Assembly (NCBI GenBank): GCA_019828595.1
Contig: JAHQRK010000017.1
Coordinates: 1,550,001 to 1,614,000, forward strand
Source: Aphanomyces cochlioides
Taxonomy: Eukaryota > Oomycota > Saprolegniomycetes > Saprolegniales > Verrucalvaceae
Direction: 5' to 3'
DNA: 64,000 nucleotides
This document shows positions 51,926 through 63,355 of the stretch, piece after piece; the first letter of the stretch is position 1; the number at the start of each line of letters is the position of its first letter. The notes beneath the pieces were generated by a model. That model was not told the DNA's origin. It worked only from the letters and a program-made list of their open reading frames with translations, and ran no database searches. Both the position numbers and the translations under genes were made by a program.

Positions 51926-54900
51926 CCGCCAACCGGTGGCCGTTGATGAATCGTGGGACAGCAAGCCCGCGCGATACCCTTTTGGAACGCCTGGCGATCG
52001 CGCGCCTGACGGCGCGGACGACTCATATGAAGATGTCGACATGGGCCAAGGCGATGGATTTATGCTAAACGCACCCGCGCTCCCGAAGAACCCGACGTTC
52101 AAAGGATCAACGAAAGAAGAGCGGCGCGCGTTTATGTCCGCGTACAATATGTACATCAGCCAAACAAACGCTCTTACCGCGAACGGAGTTCGGCCGTTCA
52201 TTATGCCTGTGAGTGCGTGTATTGAGCCTGCGACGAAGCAGCGTGTGGCTGAATGGGACACGGGGAAGGAACCCGATGAAGTGAGTGAGGGCGAGTGGAT
52301 CGCGTGGTTCAAGCTTGCCTATGATGTGGACCCGCGCGCGCTTGAAACTTTGAAGAAGCGGATAGCAGCTGCGGTTGTATTTGATATGTCGATCACGGAC
52401 GCTGACTCTCGGATCGGGCGCATGCTCGACAACATGTCGGCCGCCCTACGACGCGATCGGCAAGAATGGATATTACGCGAAGAAGGTGCGGCTGTGGTCA
52501 AGATCATCACAGACGCGATCAAGCCTGCTTCGCTACACCGAGCGGTGACGGAGCAGATGGTGCTGTCACGAAACAAGCCGCTCAAGAAGGATGTGTACCG
52601 CTTTGTGAGGTGGCTGCGCGAGTACGCGATCGGCCACGAGCGATACGTTGGCTATGAAGATGAGAAGCCTGCGAGCAAACCGGCGGTGAGATTTGAGTCT
52701 GCGAAGTCCACGCGATCGCGATCGAGCGATCCCCGATCACCCGATCCGCCTCGCCGCCTACCCAGAAGACAACGTTTGTACCGAGCGTGCCAGCTCGGGG
52801 GTCAAAGATGGGTTGTCTCAAGTGCAAGTCACCAGATCACATGGTGCGTGACTGCCCAGACGTTACCAAGGACGAAGCCGTTGCCCTGTTGAAAGGGCAT
52901 GCGAATGCTTTAGGAGCTGAGCGCGCGCGAGGCGCCGCCCGATCGGGTGTCAAGAGGGTCGCCACGGGAGCGAACGAGCCCCGAGAAGGCCTACAGTGCC
53001 TGGTGGAAGGTGTTTTGCCCGTTACAGCGTCGTTATTGGGCTCAGGGGCCGATCTGTCGCTAGCATCTGGTGGTCTGGTCTCAGCGCTTATTGCATCTGG
53101 CGTGCCGGTCGAGCTGTTGAGTACAGCGCCGGTCCATCTGCAGCCATATGGAGCGAGCAGCGAGCCCATTAGCGTGGCTAAACAAGTGCTCCTGCGCAAG
53201 CTCGAGTTCAAGACGGCGTGTGGTCCTTTGATGCTGCGCGGCCTACGTGTATGGGTCGACGAGTCAGTTCAAGCGATCGAGCTGACCCTTGGACTGCCTG
53301 TGATGAAGAAATTGGGATACAGCGATCAGACATTGCTGGAAAACGCAAGACGCCAACAAGCCGTTTGGGATTTTGGCGATCAACCGATCTCGACGCCGGG
53401 AGTGGCTATGCACAGGACTCTACGTGTGGAAGAGCCCTGTGACGAGACCGATGAAGACGAGGGTATGTGCTGTGCCACGCCTGAGTTACGGCCAACCAAT
53501 CACATCGAAGATGGAGCGATCGTGCGTGAACTGTTGCTGCAGAAGGTTGAGGAAGCGCGCGGAGAAGGCCTCGAGAGCGACAATGCTGAAAGTCTCCGAG
53601 AGACCTTGCTTGAGTTTCAAGACGTGTTCCGAGTGAGTTTTGGACGCGATCCGCCCGTGAAAGTTGCGCCACTGAAGGTCCGACTCAAGCCTGATGCTGT
53701 ACCGGTGCGATCGGGTCTCGACGCTACCCTCCGACGCATATGGAGTACCTGGAGAAACATGTGCGCGAGCTTGAAGAAGCGGGCTTGGTGTATCGAAACA
53801 CCCGATCGCGTTGGGCGGCGGCGTCCCGGATCGTGCCCAAGAAAGACCCTGGCGATCTGCGCATGACGATTGACTCGAGACCGATCAATGAGTGCACGGA
53901 GCCTATGCCATGGCCGATGCCGAATCTGGAGGTTGCGATGGCTGTCCTCAAGGATTCGAAGGTGTATTTTACTCTGGATTGGATGAAGGGTTACTGGCAG
54001 CTACCCTTGCACCCCGACTCCCAAGAATACTACTCGTTCATGACACCGATCGGGGTCGTCACCCCGACGCGCGTGCTGATGGGCCAGACCGATGCGGTGG
54101 CCTATTGTCAAGGCGTAGTGGACGAACTGTTTGGTGGGATGATCATGCATGGCCTGATCGGGTGGCTGGACGATCTGCTTGGGTACGCGCGATCAGCTGA
54201 AGATCTTTTGGGATTACTCCGGCGCGTGCTTGACATCTGTCGAAAATATGGCCTGAAGCTACACCCGAAGAAATGTGTGTTCTTTACGACGAAGACGATC
54301 TGGTGCGGGAAGGAGATATCCGCGAGTGGTATCGCCCACGCGCCGGCACGAGTCCAAGGCCTGTGTGAGTTGGAGCCGCCACAGACGGCAGCTGCTCTGC
54401 AAAAATTCTTGTGCGCGACCAACTGGATGCGAGCGAACATCCCAGAGTACAGCGCTCTGGTAGCCCCATTGACGAAGCTACTGGATATTGCGGCGAAGGC
54501 TGCCGCATCGAGGAAGAAGACGGCGCTAGCGAGAGTGTCGTTGAGCTCGATCGGGTAGTGTGAAGACTACGCGATCTGCTTTGATCGCGTCAAGAAGACG
54601 CTTGAACGTATGGTACCTTTGGCTCACCCGGATCCGGACAAGATGGTTTGTCTGTATACCGACGCGAGCGAGGGTTTTTGGGGCGCGATCGCTACGCAAG
54701 TGCCCGCGGAAGACTTGGAATTGGCCGCCAGCGAGCAGAGGCATGAGCCCCTGGCGTTTCTGAGCGGAGCATTCCGCGGCGCGAGCGAGCGCTGGCCGAT
54801 CGTGGAGAAGGAGGCGTTTGCAGTGGTCGAGTCGTGCAAGCGATTGGAGTATCTCCTAATCCGACCCGGTGGATTCCGTCTGTTTACGGATCACCGCAAT

Positions 54901-56430
54901 CTGGTGTACATGTTCAACCCGCTCGGGGTATCGCCCAACATGGCCAAGTACCAAGCGCACAAGCTCCAACGCTGGGCGCTGACGATGACGACGTTCCCAT
55001 ATGTTATTGAGTGCGTTGCTGGAGAAGAGAACCTTTGGGCTGATCTGTTGAGCCGATGGGGAAGTCCTCCGCGAGATGCGCGCCCGGCTAAGGTGTACAA
55101 GCTGGCGCTCGTGTCACCACTCCAGAGCACTGATTTCAAGTGGCCGTCTATAGACGAGATCGCGGAAGTACAACGGGCGCATCCTGCGCGCGATTCTCAA
55201 GCGATCTGGGACGATGAGAGGAAGTGCTATGTGACAGCCGCCTCCAAGGTATGGATTCCAGATGATGCTCTGGATCTACAAGTGCGCATATGTGTGATCG
55301 CGCACGCTGGTATTGCTGGACACCGCCGAATTGAAGCTACGACGGCATCGGTGGAAGAAGTGTTCCAATGGTCCACCATGAAGGCGGACGTGAAGAGTTT
55401 CGTGACCGCATGCTTGCATTGCATGGTGGTCGATGGCGAGTCCGTGCCGCGCCCGTGAGCCGAGGCTTTGCATGCGACTCTGCCGAATGAGTTGATCCAT
55501 TTCGATTGGCTATCTCTGCCTGAAGCCGCAAATGGTTACAAGTATGTTCTCGTGATCAAGGACGATTTGAGTGGTTTTGTTCGCCTGCACGCGAGCGCCA
55601 TGGCTACCGCGGCAGACACGGCCGCGGCACTTATGGAATGGTTCAGTATGTTTGGTGTGGTGAAGACATGGGTCTCCGACTGCGGATCGCACTTCAAGAA
55701 CGAGATCGTGGACACCTTGCGTCGTATGTTTGGCGCACACCATCACTTTGTCACACCTCACTGTCCGTGGGCGAACGGGACAGTGGAGGTTGTAACCCGC
55801 CTGATTGTGAGAGCACTGAAGGTGCTCTGCAGCGAGATGCGACTACAAGCGATCGAATGGCCAAGCCTGCTGCCGATGGTGCAGTCAGCTTTGAACCAAC
55901 AACCATCCGATCGGCTCGGCGGTGAAGCCCCAGTGAGAGCGTTCACTGGCTTACCTGGAACGCCGCCGCTGTCTGGTATCGCACGACCCGATCTGGGAGA
56001 GACAAGATCTATTGACTGGGTCAAGGTTGAGACAAAGAAACATATTGGAGAACTGTCGATCGCGTTGGGAAAAATGCACAAGGAAGTCAAGGCGATCGCC
56101 GATCGGAAGCGAGCGAAGGCGCGCGCCTCTCGAAAGAACCAGCGTGAGGTGAAGTCGGTGAACTTTACGCTGGGCGATTTTGTTCTGGTCGCTCGGGCAC
56201 TGCAACATCCCGGCAAGCTAACGCTGCGCTGGAAAGGACCTTGCCGTGTGGTTAAGGTTCTATCGGACCATCTGATGGAGGTCGAACAGTTGGTGCCACC
56301 ACGCGCGCGATCGCTCCATCACTCTAGCCGTCTGCGCCTGTACCATGAAGGCGGGCGTGAACGTTGACGAAGATCTGGTTGCCCAGATTGCTTATGGTGA
56401 TGATGGATTTTATGTGGAAGACCTCCAAGA
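51926..56430 (+). repeat. Tandem unit 3 (4505 bp)
   Basis: Frames: chimeric gag 51840-52892, knuckle/protease 52787-53866, RT 53740-54558, RNase H/integrase N-part 54610-55458, integrase core 55468-56367. Distinguishing changes: Thr to Met in the integrase stretch ASAMATAADTAA (about 55602) and a synonymous change 10 bp further on (GCAGCA to GCGGCA), the latter shared with unit 4. Confidence 0.92.
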
Positions 56431-59400
56431 CCGCCAACCGGTGGCCGTTGATGAATCGTGGGACAGCAAGCCCGCGCGATACCCTTTTGGAACGCCTGGC
56501 GATCGCGCGCCTGACGGCGCGGACGACTCATATGAAGATGTCGACATGGGCCAAGGCGATGGATTTATGCTAAACGCACCCGCGCTCCCGAAGAACCCGA
56601 CGTTCAAAGGATCAACGAAAGAAGAGCGGCGCGCGTTTATGTCCGCGTACAATATGTACATCAGCCAAACAAACGCTCTTACCGCGAACGGAGTTCGGCC
56701 GTTCATTATGCCTGTGAGTGCGTGTATTGAGCCTGCGACGAAGCAGCGTGTGGCTGAATGGGACACGGGGAAGGAACCCGATGAAGTGAGTGAGGGCGAG
56801 TGGATCGCGTGGTTCAAGCTTGCCTATGATGTGGACCCGCGCGCGCTTGAAACTTTGAAGAAGCGGATAGCAGCTGCGGTTGTATTTGATATGTCGATCA
56901 CGGACGCTGACTCTCGGATCGGGCGCATGCTCGACAACATGTCGGCCGCCCTACGACGCGATCGGCAAGAATGGATATTACGCGAAGAAGGTGCGGCTGT
57001 GGTCAAGATCATCACAGACGCGATCAAGCCTGCTTCGCTACACCGAGCGGTGGCGGAGCAGATGGTGCTGTCACGAAACAAGCCGCTCAAGAAGGATGTG
57101 TACCGCTTTGTGAGGTGGCTGCGCGAGTACGCGATCGGCCACGAGCGATACGTTGGCTATGAAGATGAGAAGCCTGCGAGCAAACCGGCGGTGAGATTTG
57201 AGTCTGCGAAGTCCACGCGATCGCGATCGAGCGATCCCCGATCACCCGATCCGCCTCGCCGCCTACCCAGAAGACAACGTTTGTACCGAGCGTGCCAGCT
57301 CGGGGGTCAAAGATGGGTTGTCTCAAGTGCAAGTCACCAGATCACATGGTGCGTGACTGCCCAGACGTTACCAAGGACGAAGCCGTTGCCCTGTTGAAAG
57401 GGCATGCGAATGCTTTAGGAGCTGAGCGCGCGCGAGGCGCCGCCCGATCGGGTGTCAAGAGGGTCGCCACGGGAGCGAACGAGCCCGAGAAGGCCTACAG
57501 TGCCTGGTGGAAGGTGTTTTGCCCGTTACAGCGTCGTTATTGGGCTCAGGGGCCGATCTGTCGCTAGCATCTGGTGGTCTGGTCTCAGCGCTTATTGCAT
57601 CTGGCGTGCCGGTCGAGCTGTTGAGTACAGCGCCGGTCCATCTGCAGCCATATGGAGCGAGCAGCGAGCCCATTAGCGTGGCTAAACAAGTGCTCCTGCG
57701 CAAGCTCGAGTTCAAGACGGCGTGTGGTCCTTTGATGCTGCGCGGCCTACGTGTATGGGTCGACGAGTCAGTTCAAGCGATCGAGCTGACCCTTGGACTG
57801 CCTGTGATGAAGAAATTGGGATACAGCGATCAGACATTGCTGGAAAACGCAAGACGCCAACAAGCCGTTTGGGATTTTGGCGATCAACCGATCTCGACGC
57901 CGGGAGTGGCTATGCACAGGACTCTACGTGTGGAAGAGCCCTGTGACGAGACCGATGAAGACGAGGGTATGTGCTGTGCCACGCCTGAGTTACGGCCAAC
58001 CAATCACATCGAAGATGGAGCGATCGTGCGTGAACTGTTGCTGCAGAAGGTTGAGGAAGCGCGCGGAGAAGGCCTCGAGAGCGACAATGCTGAAAGTCTC
58101 CGAGAGACCTTGCTTGAGTTTCAAGACGTGTTCCGAGTGAGTTTTGGACGCGATCCGCCCGTGAAAGTTGCGCCACTGAAGGTCCGACTCAAGCCTGATG
58201 CTGTACCGGTGCGATCGGGTCTCGACGCTACCCTCCGACGCATATGGAGTACCTGGAGAAACATGTGCGCGAGCTTGAAGAAGCGGGCTTGGTGTATCGA
58301 AACACCCGATCGCGTTGGGCGGCGGCGTCCCGGATCGTGCCCAAGAAAGACCCTGGCGATCTGCGCATGACGATTGACTCGAGACCGATCAATGAGTGCA
58401 CGGAGCCTATGCCATGGCCGATGCCGAATCTGGAGGTTGCGATGGCTGTCCTCAAGGATTCGAAGGTGTATTTTACTCTGGATTGGATGAAGGGTTACTG
58501 GCAGCTACCCTTGCACCCCGACTCCCAAGAATACTACTCGTTCATGACACCGATCGGGGTCGTCACCCCGACGCGCGTGCTGATGGGCCAGACCGATGCG
58601 GTGGCCTATTGTCAAGGCGTAGTGGACGAACTGTTTGGTGGGATGATCATGCATGGCCTGATCGGGTGGCTGGACGATCTGCTTGGGTACGCGCGATCAG
58701 CTGAAGATCTTTTGGGATTACTCCGGCGCGTGCTTGACATCTGTCGAAAATATGGCCTGAAGCTACACCCGAAGAAATGTGTGTTCTTTACGACGAAGAC
58801 GATCTGGTGCGGGAAGGAGATATCCGCGAGTGGTATCGCCCACGCGCCGGCACGAGTCCAAGGCCTGTGTGAGTTGGAGCCGCCACAGACGGCAGCTGCT
58901 CTGCAAAAATTCTTGTGCGCGACCAACTGGATGCGAGCGAACATCCCAGAGTACAGCGCTCTGGTAGCCCCATTGACGAAGCTACTGGATATTGCGGCGA
59001 AGGCTGCCGCATCGAGGAAGAAGACGGCGCTAGCGAGAGTGTCGTTGAGCTCGATCGGGTAGTGTGAAGACTACGCGATCTGCTTTGATCGCGTCAAGAA
59101 GACGCTTGAACGTATGGTACCTTTGGCTCACCCGGATCCGGACAAGATGGTTTGTCTGTATACCGACGCGAGCGAGGGTTTTTGGGGCGCGATCGCTACG
59201 CAAGTGCCCGCGGAAGACTTGGAATTGGCCGCCAGCGAGCAGAGGCATGAGCCCCTGGCGTTTCTGAGCGGAGCATTCCGCGGCGCGAGCGAGCGCTGGC
59301 CGATCGTGGAGAAGGAGGCGTTTGCAGTGGTCGAGTCGTGCAAGCGATTGGAGTATCTCCTAATCCGACCCGGTGGATTCCGTCTGTTTACGGATCACCG

Positions 59401-60936
59401 CAATCTGGTGTACATGTTCAACCCGCTCGGGGTATCGCCCAACATGGCCAAGTACCAAGCGCACAAGCTCCAACGCTGGGCGCTGACGATGACGACGTTC
59501 CCATATGTTATTGAGTGCGTTGCTGGAGAAGAGAACCTTTGGGCTGATCTGTTGAGCCGATGGGGAAGTCCTCCGCGAGATGCGCGCCCGGCTAAGGTGT
59601 ACAAGCTGGCGCTCGTGTCACCACTCCAGAGCACTGATTTCAAGTGGCCGTCTATAGACGAGATCGCGGAAGTACAACGGGCGCATCCTGCGCGCGATTC
59701 TCAAGCGATCTGGGACGATGAGAGGAAGTGCTATGTGACAGCCGCCTCCAAGGTATGGATTCCAGATGATGCTCTGGATCTACAAGTGCGCATATGTGTG
59801 ATCGCGCACGCTGGTATTGCTGGACACCGCCGAATTGAAGCTACGACGGCATCGGTGGAAGAAGTGTTCCAATGGTCCACCATGAAGGCGGACGTGAAGA
59901 GTTTCGTGACCGCATGCTTGCATTGCATGGTGGTCGATGGCGAGTCCGTGCCGCGCCCGTGAGCCGAGGCTTTGCATGCGACTCTGCCGAATGAGTTGAT
60001 CCATTTCGATTGGCTATCTCTGCCTGAAGCCGCAAATGGTTACAAGTATGTTCTCGTGATCAAGGACGATTTGAGTGGTTTTGTTCGCCTGCACGCGAGC
60101 GCCACGGCTACCGCGGCAGACACGGCCGCGGCACTTATGGAATGGTTCAGTATGTTTGGTGTGGTGAAGACATGGGTCTCCGACTGCGGATCGCACTTCA
60201 AGAACGAGATCGTGGACACCTTGCGTCGTATGTTTGGCGCACACCATCACTTTGTCACACCTCACTGTCCGTGGGCGAACGGGACAGTGGAGGTTGTAAC
60301 CCGCCTGATTGTGAGAGCACTGAAGGTGCTCTGCAGCGAGATGCGACTACAAGCGATCGAATGGCCAAGCCTGCTGCCGATGGTGCAGTCAGCTTTGAAC
60401 CAACAACCATCCGATCGGCTCGGCGGTGAAGCCCCAGTGAGAGCGTTCACTGGCTTACCTGGAACGCCGCCGCTGTCTGGTATCGCACGACCCGATCTGG
60501 GAGAGACAAGATCTATTGACTGGGTCAAGGTTGAGACAAAGAAACATATTGGAGAACTGTCGATCGCGTTGGGAAAAATGCACAAGGAAGTCAAGGCGAT
60601 CGCCGATCGGAAGCGAGCGAAGGCGCGCGCCTCTCGAAAGAACCAGCGTGAGGTGAAGTCGGTGAACTTTACGCTGGGCGATTTTGTTCTGGTCGCTCGG
60701 GCACTGCAACATCCCGGCAAGCTAACGCTGCGCTGGAAAGGACCTTGCCGTGTGGTTAAGGTTCTATCGGACCATCTGATGGAGGTCGAACAGTTGGTGC
60801 CACCACGCGCGCGATCGCTCCATCACTCTAGCCGTCTGCGCCTGTACCATGAAGGCGGGCGTGAACGTTGACGAAGATCTGGTTGCCCAGATTGCTTATG
60901 GTGATGATGGATTTTATGTGGAAGACCTCCAAGACC
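56431..60936 (+). repeat. Tandem unit 4 (4504 bp plus joint bases)
   Basis: Frames: chimeric gag 56345-57397, knuckle 57292-57567, protease remainder 57507-58370, RT 58244-59062, RNase H/integrase N-part 59114-59962, integrase core 59972-60871. Distinguishing changes: Thr to Ala in Gag (HRAVAEQM, about 57053), a 1-nt deletion near 57485 that splits the knuckle/protease frame, and the synonymous GCGGCA shared with unit 3. It runs into the unique 3' end. Confidence 0.92.
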
Positions 60937-61178
60937 TGCGAATGAACAATGGTCACTGGCAAGTGAGAGTCAAGTGGTTGGGGCTCGACGATCTGGAGTC
61001 GTCCTGGGAGCCCGCGCGGTCAATTTATGAAGATGTGCCGGTATTGTTTCGGCGCTGGACTCGATCGCGTGAAGATGAAGATGGTGTATCCGAGATGGTT
61101 GAAGACTTGGAGCGCGAATTCGGCCACCCTTGTAGGGGGGAAGTGTTCTCGGATCACGCCCGATCGCTCGAAGCCTAG
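60849..61178 (+). CDS. Chromodomain, only complete copy
   Basis: 109 residues. After YVEDLQD it continues with the unique sequence LRMNNGHWQVRVKWLGLDDL and ESSWEPARSIYEDVPVLFRR. This is a chromodomain (strand VRVKWLG, SSWEP turn, C-terminal helix), the integrase tail that directs chromoviruses to modified chromatin. The reading runs a little into the 3' LTR before stopping. Confidence 0.85.
   Translation: MKAGVNVDEDLVAQIAYGDDGFYVEDLQDLRMNNGHWQVRVKWLGLDDLESSWEPARSIYEDVPVLFRRWTRSREDEDGVSEMVEDLEREFGHPCRGEVFSDHARSLEA
61134..61143 (+). other. Polypurine tract
   Basis: AGGGGGGAAG directly abuts the TG of the 3' LTR, the expected plus-strand primer position of an LTR retrotransposon. A convincing primer-binding site after the 5' LTR (from 42659) was not recognised. 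Confidence 0.8.
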
Positions 61179-61478
61179 CCTCACGTGCAATCCTATTGGA
61201 TAGTGTGTGAGCTAGGTTAGGGTTATTTTGTATTGGTTTTTGTATGCATAGGGTTAGGGGTGCAGAACTCGGCATGCGGAAATTTCACACTTCTCAAATG
61301 CCACCCCTTAGCGTTTTACCATAGTGAAATGAAGATAAAGGACAACTTCAACGAGAAGTCAGTAGGGAATGAAGTGAAACAGGAATTGTAAGGACTCCTA
61401 ATGAAGCACTTGTGGATTTGTCACCAAGGTCACCGTCGTGAGCACCGTAGCTGGTCTTGAGCGCCGGCGGAGACAACA
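61144..61478 (+). repeat. 3' LTR (335 bp)
   Basis: TGTTCTCGGATCACGCCCG to GGCGGAGACAACA. Contains a 48-bp segment (about 61250-61303, running GTTAGGGGTGCAG to AAATGCCACC) absent from the 5' LTR. Followed by the target duplication ATACC. Confidence 0.93.
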
Positions 61479-61483
61479 ATACC

Positions 61484-62110
61484 TCAACAAATGTACTTGG
61501 TGTGGTCGATTGGAATGGAATGTTTCTTGCGGTGTACCCTGGTGCTGAGGGGTGTGCTAGCGATGGTTTCGTGTTTTCTCAATGCACCGAATTTGCCTCA
61601 ACCATACCATCTAACTATTTCTATCTGGCAGATGCTGGATATGGATTGTCTCGGCGCATTCTCACACCCTTTCGTTCAACTCGCTACCATTTAAGAGAAT
61701 GGTCAAGCGATCCAGACAGTCAGCCTAGAAATTCCAGGGAGATGTTCAACTACAGACACTCGAAAGCTAGGATTATTGTGGAGCAAGCTTTTGGTATTCT
61801 AAAGCGGAAATGGGGTATTCTTGCCAAGCCTCTAGAGATGGAACTACATGTTGCCAGCAAAGTCATCCATACCTGCTGCGCCCTACACAATTATTTGATT
61901 TGTAGTGGTGGATCCTTTTCAGAAGACATTCAACAGCAAGACGAAGACGACGAAGATGATGACCAAGAAGACGAACATGAAATTCCGCCATCAGTGGCAA
62001 TGCTTTTTGATTTACAAGATGGTTTTCAGTTTGCAGCGGCAACATGGAGAGATGAAATTGCACTTGAATTGTGGGAAAACTATCGTTTGAATCGTGAACA
62101 AAGTCGATAG
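61484..62110 (+). pseudogene. HARBI1-like transposase, 3' part
   Basis: Continues the interrupted transposase. After the target duplication it reads STNVLGVVDWNGMFLAVYPG and GAEGCASDGFVFSQ, carrying the second catalytic Asp. NYFYLADAGYGLSRRILTPF then leads to NYRHSKARIIVEQAFGILKR, which holds the Glu, followed by KRKWGILAKPLEM and HTCCALHNYLI. An acidic tail leads to the stop at 62110. Apart from the LTR insertion I see no break in the core, consistent with insertion into a recently active transposon. Confidence 0.85.
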
Positions 62111-62138
62111 TCCTCAGGCATAATGCATTAATGAATAG

Positions 62139-62841
62139 TTACTCTGCAGTCTTTTCCTCTAAGACCCCTTCAAGCTCGTTCTTTGCTGCATACAACTTTA
62201 CCAAATTGCCTAAACTGTTTGAAATGTCGAGGAGGGCTTTGAGGCGGACTTCACGAGATTTGTCTCGCTCTTGGGACTCTTTCGCTTCCGGTTCTTTTTC
62301 AAATGATTCAAAACTGTTGCTCGCTTTTGAGCGGCCGTAATGTCACCACCGGCATAGCTGCCCAAGTCATCGATATCATCGAGTTGAGTGGATTCACCAG
62401 TCAAGTTTTCATCATCATGAGAGAGACATTGTGACAGCGGCAAAATATTCTCGCCATTCGCCATTGAATCGCCAATCACAGCAGACATTGCATCACAATG
62501 TAGGTACGGCTTGGCTCGAAAGCGAGACAACTTGATCTTTCCACGGGTTGCGTCAAGCTCTGCCCATTTTTCATCAGATAGGCCTTCGCCAAAACCGGAT
62601 AATTTCATGAGATACCGTAGTCATTCCAGTCAGCCTTGAGACGCCGCCACTTGGACTGAAGCTGGCCTGCCGTGGTGATGCGATCGTCATCTAGATCAGC
62701 CAGCACTGCTTTCCAGCCTGCTTGTCGTAAGTTCTTTCCTCCAGACGCGACAAACTTCTTGTTTCGTGCGTGTCTTGTGTAGGAAGCTATGAGGCTGAGC
62801 TCCATGTCCGTAGACCACAAGGCAACAGCCTTTTCTTCCAT
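62139..62841 (-). pseudogene. Myb/SANT-like second protein of the Harbinger element
   Basis: ATG 62841 (MEEKAVALWSTDMELSLIAS). A Myb/SANT-like helix set (WSTDMELSLIASYTRHARNK, AGWKAVLADLDDD, QLQSKWRRLKADWNDYG) shifts frame by one base near 62612. It continues LSGFGEGLSDEKWAELDA and RAKPYLHCDAMSAVIGDS. A second frame change near 62320 leads to an ending with LGNLVKLYAAKNELEGVLEE at 62139. PIF/Harbinger elements usually encode such a DNA-binding partner for nuclear import of the transposase. As written, two frameshifts break it; small unrecognised introns are the alternative. Confidence 0.6.
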
Positions 62842-63052
62842 GCTGTAAATGAAGTTGTATGCCCTACGCTTTGTCCTTTGTGTATAGAATTGTAGAGTTT
62901 GAGACTTTACTCAGCAGAATGAATGAAATTGTGTTCGGGATGTCACAACCACCTGAATCATCCTTCCAACGTGGAATCAAGATCCTCCTCGGTCATGATT
63001 CCAAAAACATGATTTTGTATGAGAATCATGATTCCCTTCCGAACACGGCCTA

Positions 63053-63355
63053 ATATAATCGAGTTTGCGAAAACTCCATATTACTAGTATATACTAGTAC
63101 TACGTATGTATAATAGTATTTACTTCTCGAAGTACTGTATCTAGCTATGGCGTAGTCGAAATGTACTGTATATTCTCAATTTACACTCCATGGCGTAGTA
63201 ACTTAGTACGCCATGTCGACTGTGGCGTTTTATTAGATAACCTTTATAAATACATACTAACAGTATTGAGGCAAATATAAACTATGAGAGAAATAAAGTC
63301 TCTTGAGCAGTTCAAAGCCAGCCATTGTCCAGAAGCCAGTCTATCAATCAAGTGA
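63053..63355. repeat. Leader of pogo-type element with TACTAGTA and ATGGCGTA repeats
   Basis: AT-rich with repeated ACTAGTA (63085-63105). The motif ATGGCGTAG occurs at 63147, 63190 and inverted at 63207. The last two form a perfect 9-bp hairpin CATGGCGTA/TACGCCATG (63189-63197/63207-63215). Possibly the terminal region and binding sites of the downstream transposase. The exact end was not found. Confidence 0.45.

Larger units (their letters stand above)
42372..61478 (+). mobile_element. Ty3/gypsy chromovirus-type LTR retrotransposon with four-fold tandem interior
   Basis: Flanked by the 5-bp target duplication ATACC (42367-42371 and 61479-61483). LTRs begin TGTT and end AACA. The interior holds gag, CCHC knuckle, protease, reverse transcriptase, RNase H, integrase and a chromodomain in Ty3/gypsy order. 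The segment from 42916 to 60936 consists of four head-to-tail units of 4505 bp (the last is 4504), with no LTR between them. Unique 5' sequence (42659-42915) and 3' sequence (60937-61143) occur once, so the ancestral element was about 5.6 kb. No envelope-like gene. All units share inactivating changes, so the element is non-autonomous. Confidence 0.92.
41478..63052 (+). mobile_element. PIF/Harbinger-type DNA transposon carrying a nested LTR retrotransposon
   Basis: The left end reads TAGGCCGTGTTCGG at about 41477-41490. The right end is its inverse CCGAACACGGCCTA at about 63039-63052. Flanks are A/T-rich and allow a 3-bp (ATA) or 5-bp (AATAT) duplication, so the exact boundary is uncertain by 1-2 bp. 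It carries a HARBI1-like transposase (broken, two pieces) and a convergent Myb/SANT-like frame, the standard two-gene PIF/Harbinger set. Subterminal regions at both ends are rich in AATCATGATT-like sites. Without the LTR element (19,107 bp) and one 5-bp duplicate the transposon would be about 2.5 kb. Confidence 0.85.

Noticed and set aside
42711..60720. Many antisense open frames repeated every 4505 bp
   Set aside because: They repeat only because the retrotransposon units repeat; they mirror gag-pol codons and show no family.
42916..60936. Repeat array considered as CRISPR or satellite DNA
   Set aside because: Unit length is 4.5 kb and fully coding for retrotransposon proteins; no spacer structure.
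60937..61143. Possible envelope gene between integrase and 3' LTR
   Set aside because: The space holds only the chromodomain end and the polypurine tract, so this is a retrotransposon without envelope.
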